From assembly GCA_019187195.1 (NCBI GenBank), contig JABAQT010000057.1:2378-60690 (forward strand): DNA of 58,313 bases, written 5' to 3'. Made by a program: the position numbers and the translations under genes. Origin of the DNA: Bryobacteraceae bacterium. Lineage in GTDB: Bacteria; Acidobacteriota; Terriglobia; Bryobacterales; Bryobacteraceae. Under the pieces are notes generated by a model. That model was given only the letters and a program-made list of their open reading frames with translations. It was not told where the DNA came from and did not search any database. Of the stretch, positions 7,975 to 15,833 are shown one piece after another (position 1 is the stretch's first letter; the number at the start of each line of letters is the position of its first letter).

Positions 7975-8574
7975 TCAATGCTCTTTCCTCGCCAGGATCG
8001 AGGAAGCGCCTTGCACACGCTCCCCCGGACGCACGGCGATCGTCCATTCGGGTCCCAACCAGATATCGGCACGCGAGCCGAATTTGATAAGCCCGACCCG
8101 CTCCCCGAGTCCTACGTTGTCCCCCGCCTTCTTCCAACAGACGATCCGCCGCGCAATTAATCCCGCGATCTGCTTAAAAACAACCTTCGAGCCGCCGCCT
8201 TCGACGGTGATCGTGTTCATTTCATTCTCCATCGAAGCCTGTTCCTTGCTCGCCACCAGGAACTTGCCCTTGTGATACTCCACGCTGGTGATCCGCCCCG
8301 CAATCGGCGAGCGGTTCACGTGAACGTCAAACACGTTCAGGAAGATGGAGATACGCGTGCCCCCGTTCTCCTTCCGGATCGCCACCACCTTGCCGTCCGC
8401 GGGCGAAACCGCATAGGGACCCTCCGGCGTCACCCGATCCGGGTCCCGGAAGAAATAGAGACAGAAAAGAGCAAGAATGAAAAGAGGGAGACCGTAGACT
8501 GGACGGCTGAGATAGGATACCAGCAGACCTCCAGCAGTCAGTCCGAGGGCGTAGTAGATGCCGTCAACAACCAT
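7975..8574 (-). CDS. psd: Phosphatidylserine decarboxylase, short type
   Basis: Pyruvoyl-dependent enzyme of 199 aa that turns phosphatidylserine into phosphatidylethanolamine. The size fits the short (about 200 aa) archaeal/cyanobacterial-like class. Visible family signs: two N-terminal helices, RDPDRVTPEGPYAVSPADGKVV, the FLNVFDVHVNRSPIAGRI block, YHKGKFLVA, and the C-terminal cleavage site LIKFGSRADIW, where the serine of GS becomes the pyruvoyl group. The ATG at 8574 lies inside the first codons of the divergent TPR gene (17-bp overlap) and has no clear ribosome-binding site. First gene of the operon psd-pssA-asd-like-lptE-holA. Confidence 0.93.
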   Translation of the reverse strand: MVVDGIYYALGLTAGGLLVSYLSRPVYGLPLFILALFCLYFFRDPDRVTPEGPYAVSPADGKVVAIRKENGGTRISIFLNVFDVHVNRSPIAGRITSVEYHKGKFLVASKEQASMENEMNTITVEGGGSKVVFKQIAGLIARRIVCWKKAGDNVGLGERVGLIKFGSRADIWLGPEWTIAVRPGERVQGASSILARKEH

Positions 8575-9577
8575 CGAGGGATTTGGCCTTCGAACCTATT
8601 TTCGCAAACTGCTGTTGTTTGCGCTCCCCGCGCTCCTCTGGGCCGCCCCGTCTTCACCCCGCGGGAGTTTCGTCATCGAAGGCCGCCTGAAACCATCTCC
8701 CCGTTTCTCGATGGCCGCCGTGTCTTCGACCGCCGATTCCTTTCGCGCCGAAACCCCCGTCTACTGGGACGGCAAGTTCAAGTTCAAGAACCTTGCCGCC
8801 GGCAGCTACCAAATCGCCGTCTTCGTCCCGCGCCTGGGCGAGTTTCGCCAAACCTACAGCGTTGGCCCCGCTACTTGCGACAAGAAGGGCCGCCTAAAAA
8901 TCACCGTACTCATTCACCCCTCCCGCGCCTCCAAGCTCTACACGCCACGGGAGCGCTTCACCGTGTCCGCCATCCGCCTGTCCATCTCCGGGAAGGCCCG
9001 CAAGGAGTACGCGGAAGCCCTCAAGAAACTCCGCAAGAGCGACGACGCGGAAGCTGTCCGCCACCTGCGCAAAGCCGTCGAACTCTCGCCTCAATTCGCC
9101 GCCGCCTGGAATACCCTCGGCGTCATCGCCTACCAACGCAAGCAATATGGCGAGGCCGAAGCCCACTTCCGCGAGGCGATCCGCCAGGACCCCGAACTCT
9201 ACGAGCCCATTGTCAACCTCGGAGGCGTTCTCCTCAACCTCGGAAGGCCCGAGGAGGCCCTCCCGCTCAACCTGAAAGCCGCCGAGTGGCGTCCCAGGGA
9301 TGCCCTCGCCAACGCACAACTGGGAACGAACTTTCTCGCACTCGGCAAGCTCTCTCTCGCCCTCAGGCATTTGAAGGAGGCCAAGAGGCTCGACCCGGGG
9401 CACTTCGCCAATCCGCAACTGCTGCTCTCGGAAATCTATCTGCGCCAGGGCGATGCCGACGCGGCCGCCGCGGAAGTGGACAATTTCCTTCGCTACCACC
9501 CCGGCAGTCTTCAGGCTGAGCCTCTGCGCGCCCTGATCCGCAAGCTTCGTGAGCAGCCCGGCGCCGCGCGCCCCTGA
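8558..9577 (+). CDS. Secreted TPR-repeat protein
   Basis: A 339-aa protein with an N-terminal signal peptide (FRKLLLFALPALLWAAPSS) and two parts. Residues about 35-125 look like a small beta-sandwich of the carboxypeptidase-regulatory kind (VYWDGKFKFKNLAAGSYQI is its typical C-terminal strand block). From about residue 140 come four to five TPR units, e.g. AEAVRHLRKAVELSPQFAAA, YGEAEAHFREAIRQDPELYE and LSLALRHLKEAKRLDPGHF. TPRs bind other proteins; the partner is not visible. ATG 8558 has GAGGG seven bases upstream. The start overlaps the divergent psd start. It ends five bases from the convergent SDR gene. Location is probably periplasmic. Confidence 0.8.
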   Translation: MPSTTIEGFGLRTYFRKLLLFALPALLWAAPSSPRGSFVIEGRLKPSPRFSMAAVSSTADSFRAETPVYWDGKFKFKNLAAGSYQIAVFVPRLGEFRQTYSVGPATCDKKGRLKITVLIHPSRASKLYTPRERFTVSAIRLSISGKARKEYAEALKKLRKSDDAEAVRHLRKAVELSPQFAAAWNTLGVIAYQRKQYGEAEAHFREAIRQDPELYEPIVNLGGVLLNLGRPEEALPLNLKAAEWRPRDALANAQLGTNFLALGKLSLALRHLKEAKRLDPGHFANPQLLLSEIYLRQGDADAAAAEVDNFLRYHPGSLQAEPLRALIRKLREQPGAARP

Positions 9578-9582
9578 TGCTT

Positions 9583-10350
9583 CTACAGCCGCCCGCGAGT
9601 GTGAGGGGACCGTGCCTCCAACGCCATCCGTAGCTTCAGCGGCAGCCTCGGAAAAATCGCCGTGAACATCCTGTATCCCCAGCCGGGCGTCACTATCAAT
9701 TCCCCCTTGTCGAGCCCCTCCAGCGATCGCCGCGCCACGTCCTCGGAATGCATCCACAGAATCCGCGCAATCCGATCGCGCGAAACGCCCATTACATCGT
9801 GGAACTCCGTATAAGTAAACCCCGGGCACAGCGCCTGCACCTTCACGCCGGACCCCATGCTCCCAAGATCGAGCGCCAGCCCTTCCGTGAAAGCCACCAT
9901 CCAGGACTTCGTCGCGCAATAACTCGCGTTGCCCGGGCTGCGCGAAAACGCCGCCACGGAGGCAACGTTGATAATTCCGCCCGCTCCCTGCCTTACGAGG
10001 TTCCCTAAAGCGGCATGCGTCAACTCGGCCACAGCCATCACATGCACCTCGTGCATGCGCGTCTGCCCTTCCAGGTCCGCCTCCCAGAAGCGGTTCCTGG
10101 TTCCGAATCCCGCGTTATTCACGAGCAGCGCCAGCCGCTCTTCGCTTCGCAGCCTCGCCGCCAATTTCCGGCGGTCCTCGCGCAGGCTCAGATCCGCCAC
10201 CAGCGCCTCGGCCTCGACCGGAAGTTCCGCCGCCAATCTCTCCAACCGCTCGCGGCGCCGCGCCACCAGAATCAGGCCATAACCGCGCTCCGCCAGTAGG
10301 CGCGCAAACGCGGCGCCGATGCCGGACGAAGCGCCGGTGATCATCGCCAC
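9583..10350 (-). CDS. Short-chain dehydrogenase/reductase
   Basis: Classical SDR oxidoreductase of 255 aa. It shows the TGASSGIG cofactor loop near the N-terminus, LLVNNAGFG (NNAG motif), catalytic Ser in NVASVAAFSRSPGNASY and the YCATK catalytic Tyr-Lys pair, followed by ALCPGFTYTEF. The arginine-rich end of strand 2 (VARRRERLERLA) suggests NADP(H). Members close to this pattern (YqjQ/DltE-like) reduce diverse carbonyls; the substrate cannot be told. I chose GTG 10350, four bases after the DtxR stop; ATG 10344 is equally possible. It is read in the same direction as the upstream metal regulator and probably shares its transcript. Confidence 0.88.
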   Translation of the reverse strand: MAMITGASSGIGAAFARLLAERGYGLILVARRRERLERLAAELPVEAEALVADLSLREDRRKLAARLRSEERLALLVNNAGFGTRNRFWEADLEGQTRMHEVHVMAVAELTHAALGNLVRQGAGGIINVASVAAFSRSPGNASYCATKSWMVAFTEGLALDLGSMGSGVKVQALCPGFTYTEFHDVMGVSRDRIARILWMHSEDVARRSLEGLDKGELIVTPGWGYRMFTAIFPRLPLKLRMALEARSPHTRGRL

Positions 10351-10354
10351 GCGT

Positions 10355-11038
10355 TTAGATGAGGGAGACAGGCTGCCGCACCTCGACTGGCTCCACCCAA
10401 ACCCTGCCTGCCGCCGATTGCCCCAACTGCACTTTGCGGCCACCAATCAGCAGCGTCACCGTGTCATCGTAGTTCCGGCTCATCATCCGCAGCGAAGCGC
10501 CCGGACAGATTCCCAGGCTGTCGAAGTACTCAAGCAACTGCCGGTCGCGTTCAAACACGCTCACTACCGACGCGTCCTGTTCCACCGCCAGGTCAGGCAG
10601 CGGCATCCAGCCCCGTTTTCTCCGTTCCAGCGGAGTATCGAGGCCGATAAAATTGCCGTGCGGACAGGCTCCTCCCGGGCCAAGCCTCTCGATCAGCTTC
10701 CGCTCGAAGTCCGACGATACGGCGTGCTCCAGTTGCTCGGCCTCTTCGTGCACCTTGTACCACTCCATCCCGAAGATCTCCGTCAGCATCCGCTCGATCA
10801 GATGATGGCGGTTCAGCAATCGCGATGCGATGTCCCTTCCCGTGCCCGTGAGGCTCAGTTGGCCATCCTTTGCCACCTGTATCAAGCCGTCGCGCTTCAA
10901 TCGCTTGATGGCCATCGTTACCGCCGGAGGCGATACGTTCAGCCAACGCGCAAGCGTGGCGGCAATCACCGTTTGCCCTTCGCTTTCCGCCTCGGCAATC
11001 GCCTTGAGATAGTTTTCCTTGGAGATTGTGATCCGCAC
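10355..11038 (-). CDS. DtxR/MntR-family metal-dependent repressor
   Basis: A 227-aa regulator with the three-part layout of the DtxR family: an N-terminal winged helix (ATLARWLNVSPPAVTMAIKRL), a dimerisation and metal domain (RHHLIERMLTEIFGM, then HEEAEQLEHAVS, which supply His and Glu ligands) and a C-terminal FeoA/SH3-like domain (about residues 150-227). CPHGN is also typical of this family. Such proteins repress Mn or Fe uptake genes when loaded with metal. An NRAMP transporter with a palindrome in its promoter lies 9 kb downstream in this window, a plausible target. The start ATG at 11038 fits the family start (KENYLKAI). Confidence 0.9.
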   Translation of the reverse strand: MRITISKENYLKAIAEAESEGQTVIAATLARWLNVSPPAVTMAIKRLKRDGLIQVAKDGQLSLTGTGRDIASRLLNRHHLIERMLTEIFGMEWYKVHEEAEQLEHAVSSDFERKLIERLGPGGACPHGNFIGLDTPLERRKRGWMPLPDLAVEQDASVVSVFERDRQLLEYFDSLGICPGASLRMMSRNYDDTVTLLIGGRKVQLGQSAAGRVWVEPVEVRQPVSLI

Positions 11039-11092
11039 GCCTTACTTGATTCTAGCCGTTTGTGATTCGTTTTCCGTAGCCGTTCCGGGACG

Positions 11093-13600
11093 CTACTTCT
11101 CCTTCATCCCGTACCACGTGCCGATGGCTTCGATCTTGTCCCGAATCAGGCTTTGGAACTCGGACCGCATCGACGTCGACGCCATCGATCCGCTCGAGGA
11201 GAAGCCGCCCAGGCTGAATACATAGTCTTTGAAGTTCACCGCGTCGGAGACGAACAACTCGGTCCCTTCCCCGTTCAACACCCCGTACACCGCGGCATAA
11301 CTCGAAGCGATGAGATAGCTGTCGCTGCGATACGATCCCTGCTCTTCCGGCCGCTCGGTGAACAGCGGCCTCCCCTGGAACTCGTGCTTCAATATGGGCC
11401 GGTGTCCCAGAAGGTAGTAGAGTGTCGGCGTGATGTCGGTGGAAAATGCCACTACTTTCGGCGCGGATGACAAGCCGCGCAACGACGCGGGCAGGTGGAT
11501 CAGCAGGGGGATCCGGACGATCTCCGGGTAGATGGTGTAGGCGTGCCCCCATCGCCCTTCCTCGCCGAGCGAATCGCCGTGATCGGCGGTGAAGATGACG
11601 ATGCTGTCGTCGTAGATTCCCTTGTCCTTCAGATATTGGATGAACTTGCCGAAGCAGCCGTCGATTCTGCGCAGCCGCGACGCGTAGGGCGGATAGAAGC
11701 TCTTGTAGTCCCTGTCATCGATCGCCTTGCCGCCCTCCCGGTTGATGCGCGAGATGTGAATGTTTTGAGGCTGGGTATAGGAAAACAATCCGCCGCGCGG
11801 AGCTCCCTCGGCGGTGATCCTCGCTTCCAGTTCATCGAGCGAGGAGCACAGGTCGTAGTCCATTGTCGCCTTGTTGTCGTCAAGCGGCTGGAGTTTCGGC
11901 CACGGCGTGAGAACCGTCTCGAGGATGGTGTCCCGGCTGACGAACGCTTTGTACTGGTCCGCCTCGAGCAGCTTCTGGAGCGTGTTCATCGGCCGGAACG
12001 GAGTCACATACTGTTTGTGTAACAGCATCCCCCCGGCCCAGATCGAGGGCTCGGAGAGTCCCGTGCCGCCGTAATGGGTAAAAGCGTTGCGGAAGACTAC
12101 GCTCTCCTTGCCGAACTCGCCCAGCGCCGGAGTGAAATCGACGTTGCTGTTATAGGCGGAGATGTAATCCTGGCGCAGGCTGTCCACCACCACCATGAAG
12201 ATGTTCGGACGGTTGGCCGACGGCTCGAGTTTCTCGACAATCTTCATCTCGACCGGTTTGGTCGGCACCGACCGGGGAATGTTGGTGTGCTTCGAGAGAT
12301 AGCGGTAGAACTCGGGGTCCACGGATTGCGCGGGGGAGACCGCGTCCCGGATCAGCTTGAAGGAAACGTCGTATCCGGTGTACTTCTCGAGAAACGCGGC
12401 GCTCATGAGCGGGCTGCGGGTCTGTTTCCAGAACACGCGCTGCGTCGCCTGCAGCGTCCTGTATCCGGCGAGGATGCCGAGCGCGGAGAGCAGCAGCACT
12501 ATCGAGCGTTTTCTCATCGACGGCAGCAGGAAGGCTGTCTTGTAGCAGACGCGGAAGACGGCGATCCAGATGACGAGGATGGTCAGCTTCTGCATCAGGT
12601 AGTTCCAATCCATCCTCGAAGTCTCAAACAGCATCGTCGCGGCCGCGAGAGTGATGGCCCCGAGCATCACCGCCAGGCGCCGCCGGGTCACCGGGGCGTG
12701 CTTTCCACTGATCCAGAAGGAGAGCGCGAGCCCGCTCTCGACTACTCCGCCGGCGCGGAGATATAGCCGCAGGCAGATTCCCGATAGAAAACAGGTGGCC
12801 ACGAAGGCGAAGGCCGCGGCATACAGATCGGCTTTCCAGTCGCTGAAGGAGATTGCGGGAAAGATGATCATGTGGAAAACCACCCAGAGCAGCGCGGCTC
12901 CCAACAGGTGGTACAACGCGAATTCGACGCGCGCCGGACGGCGGAACCAGCTTGCCGCCACGGCGAGCAGGTTGAGCACGACGAAGAACAGCATCAACAC
13001 CAGGAGGTGGGACATGAGGTTCCACCCGGCGGCAAACACGCCCGCGCCCACGTTCCAATCGACGGGGCGGGCCCGCAGATAAACCCAGGCACAGGAGAAT
13101 CCGGCCAGGAACAACGAGCTTTGCCAGGCCGCGCGAAACACCGCCGCATCCTCGGGACAGGCCTCGGGCGCCCACTCGACGGCCGGAACCAGTTCGCACC
13201 AGTCGATCACGGCGAGCAGCAGCACCGGCACGAGCGCCGCCATTCCGAACAGGTAGCTGCGGATATCGTTTTCAAGGTGCGCCATCACGGGCACGAACAC
13301 GAGGGCGATGCTCTGAAGAAAAAGCAGGAGCACCCAGATTCGCCGCAGCTTCCGTCCGAGAGGGCTGATGCGGAAATTCCGCGGACGGTCAAAGCCGAGA
13401 GTGGCGACCCCGGCGAAGACGGCGGCCAGGTGAAGCCACGAATGGAGGCGGGAGAATTCGTTGAGAGCCGGAATGAGGCCTCCCTTGTGCACCTGCTGGT
13501 AGGTGAACGGCACATAGGCGAGCAGCGCCCATAGCGATGAGAACAGGAAGAATCCGGTGAAAATCGTCCGCCCCGAAAGAAAGATCAGCCAGCGTGTCAT
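11093..13600 (-). CDS. Membrane phosphotransferase of the sulfatase/alkaline phosphatase fold
   Basis: A large 835-aa protein. About 440 N-terminal residues hold many membrane helices (e.g. TIFTGFFLFSSLWALLAYV, LHLAAVFAGVATLGF, LLVLMLFFVVLNLLAVAASW). The C-terminal half is a periplasmic sulfatase-fold domain: NIFMVVVDSLRQDY (metal Asp), THYGGTGLSEPSIWAG (position of the nucleophile), FTADHGDSLGEEGRWGH (metal Asp-His) and later IPLLIHLP. There is no CxPxR sulfatase signature; Ser or Thr in the GTGLSE block takes its place, as in lipoteichoic acid synthase, EptA and BcsG. I therefore infer transfer of a phospho-group (phosphoethanolamine or phosphoglycerol) onto a sugar polymer. Last gene of the yaiO-TPR operon. 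Confidence 0.8.
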   Translation of the reverse strand: MTRWLIFLSGRTIFTGFFLFSSLWALLAYVPFTYQQVHKGGLIPALNEFSRLHSWLHLAAVFAGVATLGFDRPRNFRISPLGRKLRRIWVLLLFLQSIALVFVPVMAHLENDIRSYLFGMAALVPVLLLAVIDWCELVPAVEWAPEACPEDAAVFRAAWQSSLFLAGFSCAWVYLRARPVDWNVGAGVFAAGWNLMSHLLVLMLFFVVLNLLAVAASWFRRPARVEFALYHLLGAALLWVVFHMIIFPAISFSDWKADLYAAAFAFVATCFLSGICLRLYLRAGGVVESGLALSFWISGKHAPVTRRRLAVMLGAITLAAATMLFETSRMDWNYLMQKLTILVIWIAVFRVCYKTAFLLPSMRKRSIVLLLSALGILAGYRTLQATQRVFWKQTRSPLMSAAFLEKYTGYDVSFKLIRDAVSPAQSVDPEFYRYLSKHTNIPRSVPTKPVEMKIVEKLEPSANRPNIFMVVVDSLRQDYISAYNSNVDFTPALGEFGKESVVFRNAFTHYGGTGLSEPSIWAGGMLLHKQYVTPFRPMNTLQKLLEADQYKAFVSRDTILETVLTPWPKLQPLDDNKATMDYDLCSSLDELEARITAEGAPRGGLFSYTQPQNIHISRINREGGKAIDDRDYKSFYPPYASRLRRIDGCFGKFIQYLKDKGIYDDSIVIFTADHGDSLGEEGRWGHAYTIYPEIVRIPLLIHLPASLRGLSSAPKVVAFSTDITPTLYYLLGHRPILKHEFQGRPLFTERPEEQGSYRSDSYLIASSYAAVYGVLNGEGTELFVSDAVNFKDYVFSLGGFSSSGSMASTSMRSEFQSLIRDKIEAIGTWYGMKEK

Positions 13601-13606
13601 CGGCGT

Positions 13607-14404
13607 TCATCGCTCCAGAATGGATTGGCGGGCCGCGCGCGCCAGCATGAGGCGGAAATCCTTATCGCGCGGACGCACCTGCTTGCCCCGCAGCAGGTAC
13701 TGGCGCGCCGCCTTGTAATCGCCCGTCCGCATGCACGCCATGCCGGCCGCCAGAAGCGCGTCCGCGTTGTCGGCTCGCGTCTCGAGTAGTTTCAGGACCC
13801 GCTCCTTGGCCGCCGCCGCCTTGCCGAGCCGGATTTCGCAGCGGGCCTTTCCGATAATCACATCCGGATAACCGGGAGAACGCTTCAACGCTTTCCCGTA
13901 CAACTCGTCCGCCGTCTTGTACTGCCCCTTCCTTTCGAGAGCGTGGGCCATGAACATCAGGTTGTCGCTGTTCTCCTCGAGTGAGAGGCAGCGTTCGAAT
14001 GCCTTGTAGGCAAGGTCTTCGCGCTCCATGCGCCGGTAGGCGAGCCCGATCTGGGGGCAGCCGTCCGAGGGGATCGGAGAGTAGACGAGGAACTGTTCCC
14101 ACATGGCGGCCTCGTCGTTCCAGCGTTCGAGTTTGTTGTAAATGCGCGCCAACTGGTCGATGTAGATGCTGTTTTCCGGATAGGCTTTGTACAGCTCGAG
14201 CGTCGGACCGAGCGCATCCTCGAGGCGCTGTTCCGCTATCAACTGCCTCGCCCTCGAGAGAAGCCGTTGGGCCTTGGCGTTGCTGAGGTGATGTTCGGCG
14301 TCTTTGTCCGCGCCCTCATCCACGTACGGGTTTAACCAGAGCGACCAGTAGAACGCATAGAGGATCAGGCAGGGCAGCAGGAACCGGACCGAGGGGATAT
14401 CCAT
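13607..14404 (-). CDS. Membrane-anchored TPR protein
   Basis: A 265-aa protein with one N-terminal membrane helix or uncleaved signal (FLLPCLILYAFYWSLWL) and a periplasmic-looking body of about five TPR units: RLEDALGPTLELYKAYPENS, then WNDEAAMWEQFLVY, EDLAYKAFERCLSLEENS, YKTADELYGKALKRSPGYPD and AAAKERVLKLLETRADNADA. I use ATG 14404, eight bases after the yaiO stop; an in-frame TTG overlaps that stop. It lies between the outer-membrane barrel gene and the phosphotransferase gene, so it may link the inner-membrane and outer-membrane parts, as TPR proteins do in other exopolysaccharide exporters. That role is inferred from position only. Confidence 0.75.
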   Translation of the reverse strand: MDIPSVRFLLPCLILYAFYWSLWLNPYVDEGADKDAEHHLSNAKAQRLLSRARQLIAEQRLEDALGPTLELYKAYPENSIYIDQLARIYNKLERWNDEAAMWEQFLVYSPIPSDGCPQIGLAYRRMEREDLAYKAFERCLSLEENSDNLMFMAHALERKGQYKTADELYGKALKRSPGYPDVIIGKARCEIRLGKAAAAKERVLKLLETRADNADALLAAGMACMRTGDYKAARQYLLRGKQVRPRDKDFRLMLARAARQSILER

Positions 14405-14412
14405 GGGCGTCT

Positions 14413-15642
14413 TCAAAACCTGTAGTCCAGTGATCCGTCCAGGATGTATTGCCGCACCCCTTTCCGCCCATAACGGTCCTGCGCGCTGATCCCACCCGTG
14501 AAGCTATACAGCCATCGTCCATTCAGCTTCCCGCTGAACTCCACCATGAAAGTATTCGATTTCAAAACGCCGATCTCATTCGTGCTCCGCACCTCGAAGG
14601 GCGACGCCCCTCGTCCATAGCGGAACCCGATAAATTTTTCATGGTCGTTGAAATAGCGCCGCACGGAGTATTGCAGAGAGGGACTCCATCCAAACTCGTC
14701 GCGGCTGAGGAATGTCCGGCAGGAGATCAGGTAGTCCCCGAAATACCTTCCCAACGAGCCGGTATAGAGCGTAAACGGTGCATTGAAACGGAATCTGCGG
14801 AACCCGAAAGACCCCTCCATGGACAGCGGCAGATTCTGGAACACCTCGCCCGCGAACCGGTAAGCCGGGTACAGTTGGCGGTCGGGCGAGAAGCCGCCGT
14901 TCAGGTACAGGTACGTTCCCGGACGCACCCTCGGATAGGCCTCCATCTCCATCAACTGACTGTTGAAGCCGAACCGGCTCGCCTGTGTAAACCGCACTCC
15001 TACTCTGCCGATCGGAAACATGCGCTTCAGCGTGATGCTGCTCTCCCGCCATCCCGAACCGTTGTCGCTGAACCAGGAGTAGGAATGATCCACGCCGGCA
15101 TCCCACTTCCGGTTGCTCTCCACCAGTTGCTCCCGCAGATGCTGAGCCTCTTTGTTGCCGGGCTCGAGTTCGAGCAGATTGCGGGCCAGTTCAAGCGCGG
15201 CTTTCTCGTGCTTCAGATCACGTAGGGCTTTTACCCGTGCCAGAAGATAATTTACATTTCCCGGATCCCTGCTCTGTCCTTCGCGGGCGAGTCTCTCGGC
15301 CCGGTCCGGATGATCGGACCACATCTCGACGCGAATCAGGGCTTCGCGGGCATCGGTGTAATCGGGACTGGTTTCAAGGACTGCGTCCAGGGCGCGCCGC
15401 GAATCTTCGTAGCGTCCTTCCCAGGAGAGGATAATGCCGTACATGAGGCGCGAATCGATATCGCGGGGATGCTCCCGAAGGTGCCGCTCGAGTAATGCGA
15501 TCGCCTGCGGCCGCTTTCCGCTGGTGGCCATGTTCCGGGCCTCGATCATGATGTTCTCCGGCGCGGCCGCATGGGCGACGGCGAAAGTTCCAACGAGAAG
15601 GAACACCCGCCACGACCGGTCAAGGGTTCGCCTTAGATTCAT
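14413..15642 (-). CDS. YaiO-type outer-membrane beta-barrel protein with periplasmic TPRs
   Basis: A 409-aa exported protein. After a signal peptide (VFLLVGTFAVAHAAAPEN) come TPR units to about residue 175 (GKRPQAIALLERHLREHPRD, YEDSRRALDAVLETSPDYT). The rest is a beta-barrel of alternating aromatic strands beginning near KWDAGVDHSYSWFSD and ending in the outer-membrane signature LDGSLDYRF with terminal Phe. TPR plus YaiO-type barrel resembles PgaA/BcsC in principle: a scaffold feeding a polysaccharide pore. First gene of a three-gene minus-strand operon that is divergent from the regulator/HEAT/synthase operon. TAAGGATC sits just before the ATG. The polymer exported is unknown. Confidence 0.82.
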   Translation of the reverse strand: MNLRRTLDRSWRVFLLVGTFAVAHAAAPENIMIEARNMATSGKRPQAIALLERHLREHPRDIDSRLMYGIILSWEGRYEDSRRALDAVLETSPDYTDAREALIRVEMWSDHPDRAERLAREGQSRDPGNVNYLLARVKALRDLKHEKAALELARNLLELEPGNKEAQHLREQLVESNRKWDAGVDHSYSWFSDNGSGWRESSITLKRMFPIGRVGVRFTQASRFGFNSQLMEMEAYPRVRPGTYLYLNGGFSPDRQLYPAYRFAGEVFQNLPLSMEGSFGFRRFRFNAPFTLYTGSLGRYFGDYLISCRTFLSRDEFGWSPSLQYSVRRYFNDHEKFIGFRYGRGASPFEVRSTNEIGVLKSNTFMVEFSGKLNGRWLYSFTGGISAQDRYGRKGVRQYILDGSLDYRF

Positions 15643-15833
15643 GATCCTTATATCCCTTGCTATCGGAGGAATTCGGCGTTCGCTTTACAATCCCTCCCCT
15701 TATCCGTTCGGCATCCCCTCCTTTCCACCCGCGGACTAAAGTGGGGCACTGAGAATGTCGAAGGAGTGTGGGAAGCAAGTTTCTATCGCAATCGGTCCCG
15801 GCTGTGTCATCGCCGGGCCGCTCTCAACCGAAC

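Noticed and set aside
8272..9519. 415-codon plus-strand frame overlapping psd and the TPR gene
   Set aside because: It spans two genes with clear motifs in other frames and is very rich in Arg and Pro.
11093..13600. Annotation as true sulfatase
   Set aside because: The CxPxR/SxPxR formylglycine motif is missing; the metal and nucleophile blocks fit phosphotransferases.
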